Positions 42,461-54,115 of a stretch of DNA of 64,000 nucleotides are shown one piece after another (position 1 is the first letter of the stretch; every line of letters begins with the position of its first letter). The DNA is taken from contig CAJNDT010003402.1 in assembly GCA_905221615.1 (NCBI GenBank), forward strand, positions 486,750 through 550,749. The letters run 5' to 3'. A model generated the notes under the pieces. It was given only the letters and a program-made list of their open reading frames with translations. It had not been told where the DNA came from and did no database searches. This stretch comes from Symbiodinium sp. CCMP2592 (taxonomy: Eukaryota > Sar > Dinophyceae > Suessiales > Symbiodiniaceae). Both the position numbers and the translations under genes were made by a program.

Positions 42461-43043
42461 TCCGCTCTCGCCCTCACTCGCTTCTGTCCTGTTCTGGCTG
42501 CGTTTCCACACCACCCAGGAGGTAGCAGCCTCGGCGCCTTGCGACTTTTTTTAAGGAGGTGTCCATCCCCAGTAGGGATACCCTTCCTCCGGAGACACAC
42601 GAACAAAAGCAAGTATTAGGAAAGAAGACCATTGTGAAACGAAACTATCTGGAATGTGAAATTTTCTGAAATTTCAAACAACAACAACACGATCAAAACA
42701 CGGCGGTATATAAAAGTAACTCTTGTCAAACGAATCTATCTTGCAAGTGAAATCTTCTCTACCTCAAAGTATGACAGAAATCCACGCTCAACAATCGAGG
42801 ACGACAGAAGGCTCACGACACGAATGATTGTGTCAAGTTAACGTATCCATCGATGTAAAATCGATTGTAACTCCAAAGTAATATGAAAAAGAGGTTAAAG
42901 AGGACGTACTTCCACATACAAAGTTCTCGATATACACGTACATACATACACACACATATACATATATGTATATGTCCACCTCTAAGTACCGAGACTTTTT
43001 TCATACCCGCCACGCCCATGTCCTGTTCACTCCTCGCGCCGAC
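42461..43043. other. No supported gene; CATA/TATA microsatellite
   Basis: AT-rich sequence with a short ACATACACACACATATAC-type run at about 42935-42980. No coding evidence. Confidence 0.45.
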
Positions 43044-43520
43044 CTAAGTTGCGATTGCTTGCACGTTAGCTCCGAGTAAATCTAAACTCGGTGCCCGACG
43101 CTTCAGGGCGGGCGGTCGCATGTGCATGTACATCAGGCGCCGCGGGATCCACCGTTTTGTCAGCAAGGTCCTGGTCGAGCAGGGGTAGAGACCGTACTCG
43201 TCCTGATACCAAGGCCCCGGCACGTCGAACCCGTTCGAGTCGGCATAACGCTCCAATGTCCTGTCAGCCGCAGTTGCGAAAGGAAAGATACCAACCTAAG
43301 CGACCGGGCCTGAGACGGTACTCTACCGTCATATGGAACGCGTGCACGAAAAGGTCACTGCTGGTGGTGGGCCAGTCGTCCAGGGCCTCCAGGGCCTCCA
43401 ACAACTACATACGTTCTCGTTCAATGCCGTTCTAATCCTTGCCTTGGTGTACGCCGCGTGGATTAAGTCGCCTGGTGACGGGACGATGGGCAAAGCAAGG
43501 AAAAGGACCTGACCCCTATC
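43044..43520 (-). pseudogene. Decayed gene remnant P2, paralogue of 41680-42102
   Basis: The minus-strand reading starts LFLALPIVPSPGDLIHAAYT, then after a frame change has LDDWPTTSSDLFVHAFHMTV and EYRLRPGRLG, ending at TGA 43266-43264. In a third frame it continues ERYADSNGFDVPGPWYQDEY, GLYPCSTRTLLTKRWIPRRL to TAG. The middle part matches P1. At least two frame changes are needed, so it cannot be expressed as one protein unless introns account for them. Confidence 0.5.
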
Positions 43521-44313
43521 AAGCCAATCGCGCCTTCAGCCACCTTTGCCAGCATCACCTTCTCGCGAGCGTGCACCTGCCACTGAAGTCTTGCAGAAAT
43601 CATCTCACTAGCTCTCCTCAGCCTCGTCCGCGACCCCCCCGCGTTAACGGTGGTGCCTATCTACGGAAAAAAAATGATAGGGTATCATGATGGAAGCGAG
43701 CGCGGCGCGGGACCGGCTGATGCGCATGATGCTCGCCGCCGCGGCCGAATAAACGAGCTGATGCGCATGATGCTGGCTAAGGCTGGCCGGGCCCAGACCT
43801 CTGCTGCAGGGGCACCCGGCCGACCGCCCTCCCTGCAGCGAGGCCCGGTCCAGGCCGGAGACTGCGCGCAGTCTTTGGGTCCGGAGTGCTACCTCTGCCG
43901 CAGTTTGTAGTGCGTCATCGGCTTGCCTTAGGCCCGTCCCTAAGAAAATCATATTGTGGAGGAAAGTGAGGCTTCGGCTCCTACCCGCCCTGGGGCCTCC
44001 CTTACGCAAAAAACTTTCTCGGAGCGCGAATTCGCGCGCATTTAGGCTCGAGGCCACGCGGGGACCTCAGAAACCTAAAAGTCTATATGGTTTGACGCGA
44101 AAACACCGAAAATACTAGAGAAATCACCTCGCGACGAACACGAACGCTACTAAAATCGCTCGCGCGCGAGGTTCGCGCGGACTTCGGAAGGAGTTGGTTC
44201 AATGATGCGCGGGATCCGCGTGACGCGGAAGCCTCGGAAACTCTAAAGTCCGCACCGTTTGAAGGAAAATCAACCAAAATACTGCGCAATCGCCCCGCAA
44301 CGGATGCGAACGT
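43521..44313. other. GC-rich sequence without supported gene
   Basis: Contains a short duplication GAGCTGATGCGCATGATGCT-like (about 43717 and 43757) and CG-rich words such as CGCGCGAGG. Open frames on both strands lack recognisable features. Confidence 0.4.
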
Positions 44314-44317
44314 CATC

Positions 44318-44512
44318 AAAGCACTGTGATTGAGTAGACTTCGGTCACGACGTACTTCGTCATGCGCGGGTTCGGCGCGCGGGTCAACGCTACGCCCAAG
44401 AAGTTCGGCGCGACTAAAGCACTGTGATCGAGTAGACTTCGGGCACGACGTACTCCGTGATATGCGGGTTCGGCGCTCGAGTCGACGCTACGCCAAAGGA
44501 GTTCGAAAAGCA
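44318..44512. repeat. 98-bp tandem duplication (two copies)
   Basis: AAAGCACTGTGATTGAGTAG begins at 44318 and its copy AAAGCACTGTGATCGAGTAG at 44416. The copies continue in parallel through GGGTTCGGCGC to CTACGCC, with several substitutions. Confidence 0.8.
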
Positions 44513-44579
44513 CGGAGTTGATAGTATCGCGACTGAGATGCGCGTACCGCGGTGATCGCAAGCTCCGGCAACAGCGATA

Positions 44580-44641
44580 AGTAGTAGCAGTATTACTATT
44601 ATTATTAGTAGTAGTAGTAGTAGTAGTACTACTACTAGTAA

Positions 44642-44675
<34 letters not shown>

Positions 44676-44676
44676 C

Positions 44677-44716
<40 letters not shown>

Positions 44717-44719
44717 CAA

Positions 44720-44753
<34 letters not shown>

Positions 44754-44767
44754 CGTAGTAGTAGTAG

Positions 44768-44805
<38 letters not shown>

Positions 44806-44950
44806 ATATTACTAGTAGTAGTACTAGTAGTAGTACTAGCACTAGTAGTAGTACTAGAAGTAGTAGTAGTAGTAGTAATAGTAGTAGTAGTAGTAGTAGT
44901 GGTAGTAGTAGTAGTAGGAGTAGTCCTAGTAGTAGTAGTCATCGTAGTAG
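44580..44950. repeat. TAG/GTA trinucleotide microsatellite
   Basis: About 370 bp of TAG units with scattered TAA, TCG, ATTACT and CTAG variants. It abuts the 10-bp satellite with only a short transition. The Thr-, Leu- and Ser-only frames here are artefacts. Confidence 0.95.
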
Positions 44951-44951
44951 A

Positions 44952-47900
44952 TAATTGCTAATAATTGCTAATAGTTCCTGAACATTGCTAATACTTGCAT
45001 ATAATTGCTAATAATTGCTAATTACTGCTAATGATTGCTAATAATTCCTAATAATTGCTAATAATTGCTAAGAATAATTGCTAATAATTGCTAATAATTG
45101 CTAATAATTGCTAATAATTGCTGATAATTGCTAATAATTGCTAATAATTGCTATAATTGCTAATAATTGCTAATAATTGCTGATACTTGCTAATAATTGC
45201 TAATAATAAATTGCTGATAATTGAATAATTGTTAATAATTGCTAATAATTGCTAATAATTGCTATAATTGCTGATAATTGCTAATTGCTAATAATTGCTG
45301 CTAATAATTGCTAATAATTGCTGTTAATTGCTAATAATTGCTGATAATGGCTAATAATTGCTAATAATTGCTAATAATTGCTGATACTTGCTAATAATTG
45401 CTAATATTGCTAATAATTGCTAATAAATAATTGCTAATAATTGCTAATAATTGTTAATAATTGCTAATAATTGCTAATAATTGCTAATAATTGCTAATAA
45501 TTGTTAATAATTGCTGGTAATTGCTATTAATTGCTAATAATTGCTAATAATTGCTAATAATTGGTGATACTTGCTAATAATTGCAAATAATTGTTAATAA
45601 TTGCTAATAATTGCTAAGAATTGCTAATAATTGCTAATAATTGTTATAATTGCTAATAATTGCTAATGATAATTGCTAATAATTGCTAATAATTGCTATT
45701 AATTGCTAATAATTGCTAATAATTGCTAATAATTGGTGATACTTGCTAATAATTGCTAATAATTGCTGATAATTGCTAATAATTGCTAATAATTGCTAAT
45801 AATTGCTAAGAATTGTTAAGAATTGTTAATAATTGCTAATAATTGCTATTAATTGCTAATAATTGCTAATAATTGCTAATAATTGCTAATAATTGCTATT
45901 AATTGCTAATAATTGCTAATAATTAATAATTGCTAATAATTGCTAATAATTGGTGATACTTGCTAATAATTGCTAATAATTGTTGATAATTGCTAATAAT
46001 TGCTAATAATTGCTGATAATTACTAATAATTGCTAATAATTGCTAATAGTTGCTAATAATTGGTAAAAACTGCTAATAATTGCTAAAATTTGCTAATAAC
46101 TACTAATAGTTGCGAATACTTGCTAATAATTATTAATAATTGCTAATAATTGTTGATAATTGCTAATAATTTGTGATACTTGCTAATAATTGCTAATAAT
46201 TGCTAATAACTGCTAACGATTGCTAAGAATTGCTAATAATTGCTAATAACTGCTGATAATTGCTAATAATTGCTAATAATTGCTAATAACTGCTAATGAT
46301 TGCTAATAATTGCAAATAATTGTTTATATTTGCTAAGAATTGCTAAGAATTGCTAATAATTGCTAATAATTGCTGATAATTGCGAATAATTGCTGATAAT
46401 TGCTGATAATTGCTAATAATTGCTAATAATTGCTAATAATTTGTGATACTTGCTAATACTTGCTAATAATTGCTAATGCTTCCTAATAATTGCTAATTAT
46501 TGCTGATAATTGTTAATAATTGTTAATAATTGCTAATAATTGCTAAGAATTGCTAATAATTGCTGATAATTGCTAAGAATTGCTGATAATTGCTGATAAT
46601 TGCTAATAATTGCTAATAATTGCAAATAATTGCTAATAATTGCTAATAATCTCTAATAATTGCTAATAATTGCTGTTAATTGCTAATAATTGCTGATAAT
46701 GGCTAATAATTGCTAATAATTGCTAATAATTGCTGATACTTGCTTATAATTGCTAATATTTGCTAATAATTGCTAATAATTGCTAATAATTGCTAATAAT
46801 TGCTAAGAATTGTTAATAATTGCTAATAATTGCTAATAATTGCTAATAATTGCTAATAATTGTTAATAAATGCTGGTAATTGCTATTAATTGCTAATAAT
46901 TGCTAATAATTGCTAATAATTGGTGATACTTGCTAATAATTGCAAATAATTGTTAATAATTGCTAATAATTGCTAAGAATTGCTAATAATTGCTAATAAT
47001 TGCTGATAATTGCTAATAATTGCTAAGAATTGCTGATAATTGCTAATAATTGCTAATAATTGCTATTAATTGCTAATAATTGCTAATAATTGCTAATAAT
47101 TGGTGATAATTGCTAATAATTGGTAATAATTGCTGATAATTGCTAATAATTGCTAATAATTGCTAATAATTGCTAATAATTGCTAGTAATTGCTAATAAT
47201 TGCTGATAATTGCTAAGAATTGCTGATAATTGCTAAGAATTGCTGATACTTGCTGATAATTGCTAATAATTGCTAATAATTGCTAATAATTGCTAAATAC
47301 TCTCAATAATGCTAATAATTGCTGTAATGGCTAATAATTCGAATACTTGCTATATTGGTGGATACTTGCTAATAAATTACTAATAATTTGTTGATATTTG
47401 CTAAAATTGCTAATAATTTGCTTGATAAGTACTAAATAATGCTAATAATTGCTATAGTTGCTAAATACTTGGTAAAAACTGCTAATAATTGCTAAATATT
47501 TGCTATAACTACACTAGTTGCTAATACTTTGCTACTAAAGTATTAATAATTGCTAATAATTGTTGATAACTTGCTAATAATTTCTAATAATTGCTAATAA
47601 TTGCTAATAACTGCGAACGATTGCTAAGAATTGCTAATAATTGCTAATAATTGCTGATAATTGCTAATAATTGCTAATAATTGCTAATAACTGCTAATGA
47701 TTGCTAATAATTGCAAATAATTGTTTATATTTGCTAAGAATTGCTAAGAATTGCTAATAATTGCTAATAATTGCTGATAATTGCTAATAATTGCTAATAA
47801 TTGCTGATAATTGCTAACAATTGCTAATAATTGCTAATAATTTGTGATACTTGCTAATACTTGCTAATAATTGCTAATGCTTCCTAAGAATCGCTAATTA

Positions 47901-49713
47901 TTGCTAATAATTGTTAATAATTGTTAATAATTGCTAATAATTGCTAATAATTGCTAATAATTGCTAGTAATTGCTAATAATTGCTAATAATTGCTGATAA
48001 TTGCTAATAATTGCTAATAATTGCTAATAATTGCTAATAATTGCTAATAATTGCTAATAATTGCTAATAATTGCTAATAACTGCTAAGAATTGTTAATAA
48101 TTGCTAATAATTGCTAATAATTGCTAATAATTGCTAATAATTGTTAATAATTGCTAATAATTGCTAATAATTGCTAATAATTGCTAGTAATTGCTAATAA
48201 TTGCTAATAATTGCTAATAATTGCTAATAATTGTTAATAATTGCGAATAATTGTTAATAATTGTTAATAATTGCTAATAATTGCTAATAATTGCTAATAA
48301 TTGCTAATAATTGCTAATCATTGCTAATAATTGCTAGTAATTGTTAATAATTGCTAATAATTGCTATTAATTGCTAATAATTGCTAATAATTGGTGATAC
48401 TTGCTAATAATTGCTAATAATTGCTGATAATTGCTAATAATTGCTAATAACTGCGAACGATTGCTAAGAATTGCTAATAATTGCTAATAATTGCTAATAA
48501 TTGCTAATGATTGCTGATAATTGCTAATAATTGCTAATAATTGCTAATAATTGCTGATACTTGTTAATAATTGCTAATAGTTGCTAATAATTGCTAATAA
48601 TTGCTAATAATTGCTAATAATTGCTAAGAATTGTTAAGAATTGTTAATAATTGCTAATAATTGCTAATAATTGCTAATAATTGCTAATAATTGCTAATAA
48701 TTGCTAATAATTGCTATTAATTGCTAATAATTGCTAATAATTAATAATTGCTAATAATTGCTAATAATTGCTGATAATTGCTAAGATTTGCTGATAATTG
48801 CTAATAATTGCTAATAATTGCTAATAATTGCTGATAATTGCTGATAGTTGCTAAGAATTGCTGATAATTGCTGATAATTGCTAATAATTGCTAATAATTG
48901 CTAATAATTGCTAATAATCTCTAATAATTGCTAATAATTGCTAATAATTGCTAATGATTGCTGATAATGGCTAATAATTGCTAATAATTGCTAATAATTG
49001 CTGATACTTGCTAATAATTGCTAATAGTTGCTAATAATTGCTGATAATTGCTGATAATTGCTAATAATTGCTAATAATTGCTGATAATTGCTAATAATTG
49101 CTAATAATTGCTGATAATTGCTGATAATTGCTAATAATTGCTAATAATTGCTAATAATTGCTAATAATCTCTAATAATTGCTAATAATTGCTGTTAATTG
49201 CTAATAATTGCTGATAATGGCTAATAATTGCTAATAATTGCTAATCATTGCTGATACTTGCTAATAATTGCTAATAGTTGCTAATAATTGCTAATAATTG
49301 CTGATAATTGCTAATAATTGCTAATAATTGCTGATAATTGCTAATAATTGCTAATAATTGCTGATAATGGCTAATAATTGCTAATAATTGCTAATAATTG
49401 CTAATAATTGCTAATGATTGCTAATAATTGCTGATAATTGCTAATAATTGCTAACAATTGCTGGTACTTGCTAATAATTGATAAAAACTGCTGATAATTG
49501 CTGATAATTGTTAATAATTGCTAATAATTGCTAGTAATTGCTAGTAATTGCTAGTAATTGCTAATAATTGCTAATAATTGCTAATAATTGCTAATAATTG
49601 TTAATAATTGCTAATAATTGTTAATAATTGTTAATACTTGCTAATAATTGCTAATAATTGCTAATAATTGCTAATAATTGCTAATAATGCTAATAATTGC
49701 TAATAGTTGCTGA
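44952..49713. repeat. 10-bp satellite array, TTGCTAATAA, about 475 units
   Basis: About 4.76 kb of the 10-bp unit TTGCTAATAA with common variants TTGCTGATAA, TTGTTAATAA, TTGCTAAGAA, TTGGTGATAC and TTGCTATTAA. The variants recur in blocks (for example the TTGGTGATACTTGC pattern), which points to a higher-order structure. A noisier segment lies at about 47290-47580, with length changes. Since 10 is not a multiple of 3 and the unit contains TAA, no frame stays open, and indeed none does. Confidence 0.97.
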
Positions 49714-49721
49714 TAACCCTA

Positions 49722-50225
49722 AACGTTTATGGTTTAGGCCCGAATCTGCACCAGTTCGGTCTGTATTCTAGGCCCAGAATAGGGGGTACCTCGAGATCGG
49801 CCTTCCGTCCTAATAAAAACGCTATTCTATGAACAGAATTTGTCACCCAAAACGCACACCCCAAAATCCAAGAAATTTGGCTTTAAACGCTAAACCTTAA
49901 ACGTTTATGGTTTAAGCCCGGATCTGCACCAGTTCCGTTTATATTTTAAGCCCAGAATGGAAGGGGCCTCGAGATCGGCCCTCCGGCCGAATAAAACCGC
50001 TATTCTATTAACAGAATTTGTTACCCAAAACGCCCACCCCAAAATCCAGGAAATTTGGCTTTAATTATTTTATGGTTTAAGCCCGAATCTGCACCAGTTC
50101 CGTTTGTATTTTAGGCCCAGAATGGAGGGTACCTCGAGATCGGCCCTCCGGCCCAATAAAAACGTTATTCTATGAACAGAATTTGTCACCCAAAACGCCA
50201 ACCCCAAAATCCAGGAAATGTGGCT
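49722..50225. repeat. ~175-bp tandem repeat, three copies
   Basis: Units start near 49722, 49898 and 50072 with GTTTATGGTTTARGCCCG and continue through CCTCGAGATCGGCC, AATAAAAACGCTATTCTATG and CCCAAAATCCAGGAAATTTG. The first 25 bp also occur once at 36453. The copies differ by substitutions and small indels. Confidence 0.85.
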
Positions 50226-50740
50226 TTCAGTTTAGCAAACCCCCATTCAAGGTTAATTAACAGGGTTTTCCAAACCCTATGGTTTAGCAAACCCCCATTC
50301 AAGGTTTATTAAACCCTAATTTAGGGTTTAGCAAACCCTAGGGTTTAGCAAACACCCATTCAGGGTTTATTAACTAATTTAAGGTTTAGCAAACCCTAGG
50401 GCTTAGCAAACCCCCACTCAAGGTTTATTAATTCTTAATTTAAGGTTTAGCAAACCCTAGGGTTTATTTAGGGTTTAGCAATCCTAGAGTTTAGCAAACC
50501 CCATTCATTTAGGGTTTAGCAAACCCTAGGGTTTAGCAAACCCCCACTCAGGGTTTATTAATTCTTCATTTAAGGTTTAGCAAACCCTAGGGTTTATTTA
50601 GGGTTTAGCAATCCTAGAGTTTAGCAAACCCCATTCAGGGTTTATTAAACCCTAATTCAGGGTTTAACAAACCCTAGGGTTTAGCAAACCCCCATTCAGA
50701 ATTTATTAAACCCTAATTTAGGGTTTAGCAAACCCCCATG
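50226..50740. repeat. TTTAGCAAACCC repeat tract
   Basis: Irregular units GGTTTAGCAAACCCCCATTC and GGTTTATTAAACCCTAATTT alternate about 15 times. Both contain inverted half-words (GGGTTTA/TAAACCC), so the tract is highly self-complementary and related to telomere-like heptamers. Confidence 0.8.
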
Positions 50741-50840
50741 CAAGGTTAAAAAACTAAAAAAAAACCAAAAAAAATAAAAAAAAAATTAAAAAAAAAAAAA
50801 AAAACAAAAAAACCCAAAAAAAACCAAAAAAAAAAAAACC
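50741..50840. repeat. A-rich tract
   Basis: About 100 bp of A runs separated by CC or T. Confidence 0.9.
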
Positions 50841-50884
50841 CAGTTTAGGATTCTCAAAAAGGCACCCCGCACACGAAGCAAGCT

Positions 50885-51125
50885 CAATAAACCCCTAAAC
50901 CCCTAAACCCCTAAACCCTAAACCCCTAAACCCTAAACCCCTAAACCCCTAAACCCCTAAACCCTAAACCCCTAAACCCCTAAACCCCTAAACCCTAAAC
51001 CCTAAACCCCTAAACCCTAAACCCTAAACCCCTAAACCCTAAACCCTAAACCCTAAACCCCTAAACCCTAACCCCTAAACCCCTAAACCCCTAAACCCCT
51101 AAACCCCTAAACCCTAAACCCTAAT
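50885..51125. repeat. Telomere-like array
   Basis: About 32 CCCTAAA/CCCCTAAA units in one orientation. Confidence 0.95.
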
Positions 51126-51222
51126 ACGGACCTCTTCGATCCGCCTCCTCTGAGCTTTGAGTGCCTGGCAGCGCTGAGGCTTCGCGTTTTTAGCCCTCGA
51201 CCCCATAGATCCCTTTTTTATA

Positions 51223-51366
51223 GGATCCTTAAGGGGGGGGTGGTTCAAGGGGGGAGGGTACTAGGGAGCTTTGGGAAACCTTAGGGAAGCTTAGGGAGTA
51301 TTGGGGAATAATGGGGATTACTAGGTTACCTACCCCCCTTGGACCACCCCCCCTTAAGGACATCCT
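51223..51366. mobile_element. TIR element, family 10, G-rich ends
   Basis: AGGATCCTTAAGGGGGGGGTGG at the left pairs with the right end CCACCCCCCCTTAAGGACAT; each end continues into a second paired block (AAGGGGGGAGGGTA with TACCTACCCCCCTT). The centre is A/G-rich. One copy is seen. Confidence 0.65.
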
Positions 51367-51416
51367 AACTTTTAAGGATACCTGTAGATCCCCGTTAAGG
51401 AGCCCTTTAAGAACCC

Positions 51417-51447
51417 TAGTTACTAGGCCCCATGATCCTGTAAGAGG
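51417..51447. mobile_element. Family 1 relic (right end only)
   Basis: TTACTAGGCCCCATGATCCT resembles the right end of family 1 with several mismatches. No left end is present. Confidence 0.45.
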
Positions 51448-52056
51448 GCGCAGGTTCTGGAGCTTTCAGGGTTTTAGGGCTTTAGGGTTTGAGGGTTCGG
51501 ATTTTAGGGTTCAGGGCTTAGGGTGGAACGGGTCAATCATATGTTTGCCAAGTAGTTGTGAAAATGCGAATTTCTACACCCACAACTCTGAACCCCTCTA
51601 TGATGCCCTAATGCCCCGCCTCCTCTAGCCCTCCTACAAACCGATGCAAACGTCTGAAGGTCCCCAAACCCTAATTTGATAAAACCGGTGCCCCGACGCA
51701 CGATAAGACTCGCATAGACAAGCAAAGTGCGACAAGTGGGGGGGGATCAGCGCCTGGACCCGAAACCCTAAACGCCCCAAAAGCCCTGAGCGAAACTCCG
51801 AATCCTAAACCCCCAAATCCCTGAACCGCGAAACCCTGAACCCTACACCCTCAACCCCAAAACCCTGAACCGCTGTATCCTGAACCGTCAACCCTAAATC
51901 CGTGAACCATCGTGAACCAACCGTTAAACCCCGAACCCTCGACACCAATCCTGAACCCCAAACGCCTATACCCCAAAACTCCCTGAACCCCTGAACCCCC
52001 AAACCCCAAAACTCCCCTGAACCCCTTAACCCTAAAACCCCCCTAAATCCCTGAAC
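51448..52056. other. No supported gene; telomere-like words
   Basis: Degenerate TTTAGGG words at 51470-51525 and CCCTGAACC-type words from 51765 to 52050. Confidence 0.45.
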
Positions 52057-52146
52057 CGCCTCGTCGCCGGCTCTCTGCCGCGGGAGTGTCACTTCGAGGA
52101 AGACACCGAATGCGTCGACCAGGGCCTTTGTCTCTGTACCCAGAGA
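52057..52146 (-). CDS. Internal exon next to a TIR element, unknown protein
   Basis: The 90-nt phase-0 exon encodes SLGTETKALVDAFGVFLEVT then LPRQRAGDEA. It is preceded by an AG lying inside the TIR of the family 9 element (TTGGAG) and followed by GTTCAG. Both ends fit splicing, and composition changes sharply to telomere-like DNA at the donor. Neighbouring exons were not found, so the protein is unknown. Confidence 0.45.
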
Positions 52147-52248
52147 CTCCAATATCCGTGAATTTGTGCATATACCTTAAATCCTACGGGGGATCCTACC
52201 ATAATTTTAAGGTATATATTCCTTCATTAAGGGATGTTGGAGTCTCCG
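52142..52248. mobile_element. TIR element, family 9, abutting an exon
   Basis: AGAGACTCCAATATCC at the left pairs with GGGATGTTGGAGTCTCC at the right. The inner TATACCTTAAAT also pairs with TTTAAGGTATAT. The left end overlaps the start of the minus-strand exon at 52057-52146. Confidence 0.7.
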
Positions 52249-52259
52249 TATCGGGAGCA

Positions 52260-52640
52260 GAAGGTTTAGGGCATCAGGGGTCTAGGGTTTGGGGGCTTAG
52301 GGGCTTTGGGCTTAGGGCTTAGGGTTTAGGGGTTAAGGGGTTTCGCGACTTAGGGGCTTAGGGTGTTGTTTATGAATGTAAAGTTAAGAGTCGAGGGATT
52401 TAGGTACTTGGGGCTTTGGATTGATGGTGAAGGCTTTGTTTAAGGCTTAGGTCCTAGGTTTCTGGGCGTGGGTTTGGGACCGCGGCCACTTAGCCCCAAA
52501 TCCTAAACTCAACCCTGAATCCACGGTTTAGGGTTTAGGGTTGAGGGAGGGTTTAGGCTTCAGGGTTGAGGATTTAGGGTTTAGGATTGAGGGTTTAGGG
52601 TTTGGGATTGAGGGTTTACGATTTAGGGGCTGGGGATCCG
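52260..52640. repeat. TTTAGGG-type tract
   Basis: Degenerate GGGTTTAGGG and GGGCTTAGGG words; at 52500-52625 a local repeat of GGATTGAGGGTTTAGGG occurs. Confidence 0.65.
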
Positions 52641-53163
52641 GAGCCTGGTGGGGGGATCTGCAAGAAACGCCAAACAAAAGCTGCATCTAAAAACCGCACG
52701 AAACGATGATCATGTCCCTAAACCCTAAACCGTATGTAGTGTTACCGAGTACGACACAGCAGGTGCTGCAGCCGAGCATGAGCATCTGGAACCAGCGAGA
52801 TCATTCGCGCATCCGTCGGAGGCCCATCCAAAGTATTGCGATGAGTCCCAAACCTTCCACTCCCTGTTACTAACAGCGCTGAGATTATGACCTTGAAAAA
52901 CTATAGCCTGAAACCCTCAACCGGAGGCACAACCCTAAGCCGCAAATCCCGGTAAGCTAACCACACCCTATACACGGAATTTGGAACTTGAGCCCCAACA
53001 GCGCCCAAATGCAACAGCAACATAAGGACCTCACTATAAAGCTTTTGGGCAAGTACGGATCCTGTTGATCCTTGGGTCTGATTATGTGCTCTTTTGGGTC
53101 CTTGACCCTCGACTTTCAACCCTAAACCCCAAACCGCGAAACCCTGAACCCGGAAATAATCTA
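52641..53163. other. No supported gene
   Basis: Unique-looking sequence with short open frames only (longest 72 codons on minus at 52901-53119). Confidence 0.4.
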
Positions 53164-53271
53164 GGAGCCATAATAATTAGAATAGGGCTTTGGGGCCCGC
53201 CCATTCTATTCTGATCTTAATAAGGAACCCTCAAAACAGTTTTGGTATGTATTTGGGCCCCTGTAGTAGCG
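53164..53271. mobile_element. TIR element, family 3, copy 2
   Basis: The left end is GGAGCCATAATAATTAGAAT with GGGCTTTGGGGCCC. The right half is diverged (TATGTATTTGGGCCCC). Confidence 0.6.
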
Positions 53272-53618
53272 GCCTCTTGGCGCCCGGCAGTCGCCACCTC
53301 TAGTGCCGCAGATGCTGCCGCGGCATCGGCGAAGTCGCCCTGATTTTTTGACTCAGGTGGTTCTGCCGCTGCACAACGGCATTTTAAGTTCCAGGCTTAG
53401 TGTTCCAGGCTTACTAGGGCTTACGGTTTAGGATGTTCTCACGGTTTAGGGTTTAGGGCTCCGCGCTTAGGATTCCGGGTTTGGGGTTTCAGAGCCTAAG
53501 GCTTTCGGATTTTGGGTTGGGGTCTTCTTTTAAGAGGGCTTGTCTTGCCTCCCGGGATGTAGGCTTCCCTTCGGGTTCCTTCAAGGGCAGCGTTCGGGGT
53601 TGGGGCATGTTTACGGTG

Positions 53619-53980
53619 TCAGGGGGCGCGACCTCTAGCAACTTCCCAATACGCTGCAGGCCTGTCACTTCTCGCTGCGCCGCTGCTCCAGCTCCTCGGC
53701 CTCGCCCTCGTCCAGATTGTCATGTTTTGCCAAGCACGTGATCCTGCCGGCAGACGGCGGAGAGCTGCAGGCAGCTCGACGACTGCAGTCGTGGCCCTCT
53801 GCGGGCGGGGCAACACCAACGGCCGCCTGTTTGCCCAGTCCGCTAGTGTCTCGTACCTCTGGCCCCACCTCTGCCTCTCCTGAAAGTAAGCGTCCTGAAT
53901 GCCTATGGCAATGATCGAGGCATCCCCCCGTGTGCAGCCTTTGCCGGCCCGGGCCGTCTTGCGCAGGTTTGGTGACAACG
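53619..53980 (-). other. Possible coding remnant
   Basis: A 119-codon minus-strand frame reads DASIIAIGIQDAYFQERQRW. In another frame the same strand has CLAKHDNLDEGEAEELEQRR. Both look more protein-like than their surroundings, and GC content rises here. I see no splice or family support, and the two frames cannot both be right without a frameshift. Confidence 0.3.
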
Positions 53981-53989
53981 GCCTCAGCG

Positions 53990-54115
53990 TCAGGACACGG
54001 GTTTAGGGTTTAGGGTTTATAGAAATGTTAAGGATTTGGGTGCCAAAATCGTTTTGACCGAAAATTTTGATCGAAAAGTTTTGGCCGAAACGTTTTGACC
54101 GAGACGTTTTCCGAC
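53990..54115. repeat. Short TTTTGACCGAAA repeat
   Basis: GTTTTGACCGAAAATTTTGA, then GTTTTGGCCGAAACGTTTTG, about five imperfect 16-18 bp units. Confidence 0.6.

Noticed and set aside
42106..42612. 168-codon Arg/Glu-rich minus-strand frame
   Set aside because: Antisense of a CT microsatellite.
44316..44942. Long Thr-rich and Leu-rich open frames on the minus strand
   Set aside because: They are direct translations of a TAG trinucleotide microsatellite, open in several frames at once.
50885..51125. True chromosome end
   Set aside because: Telomere-like units are mixed CCCTAAA/CCCCTAAA with non-telomeric DNA on both sides, so this is interstitial.
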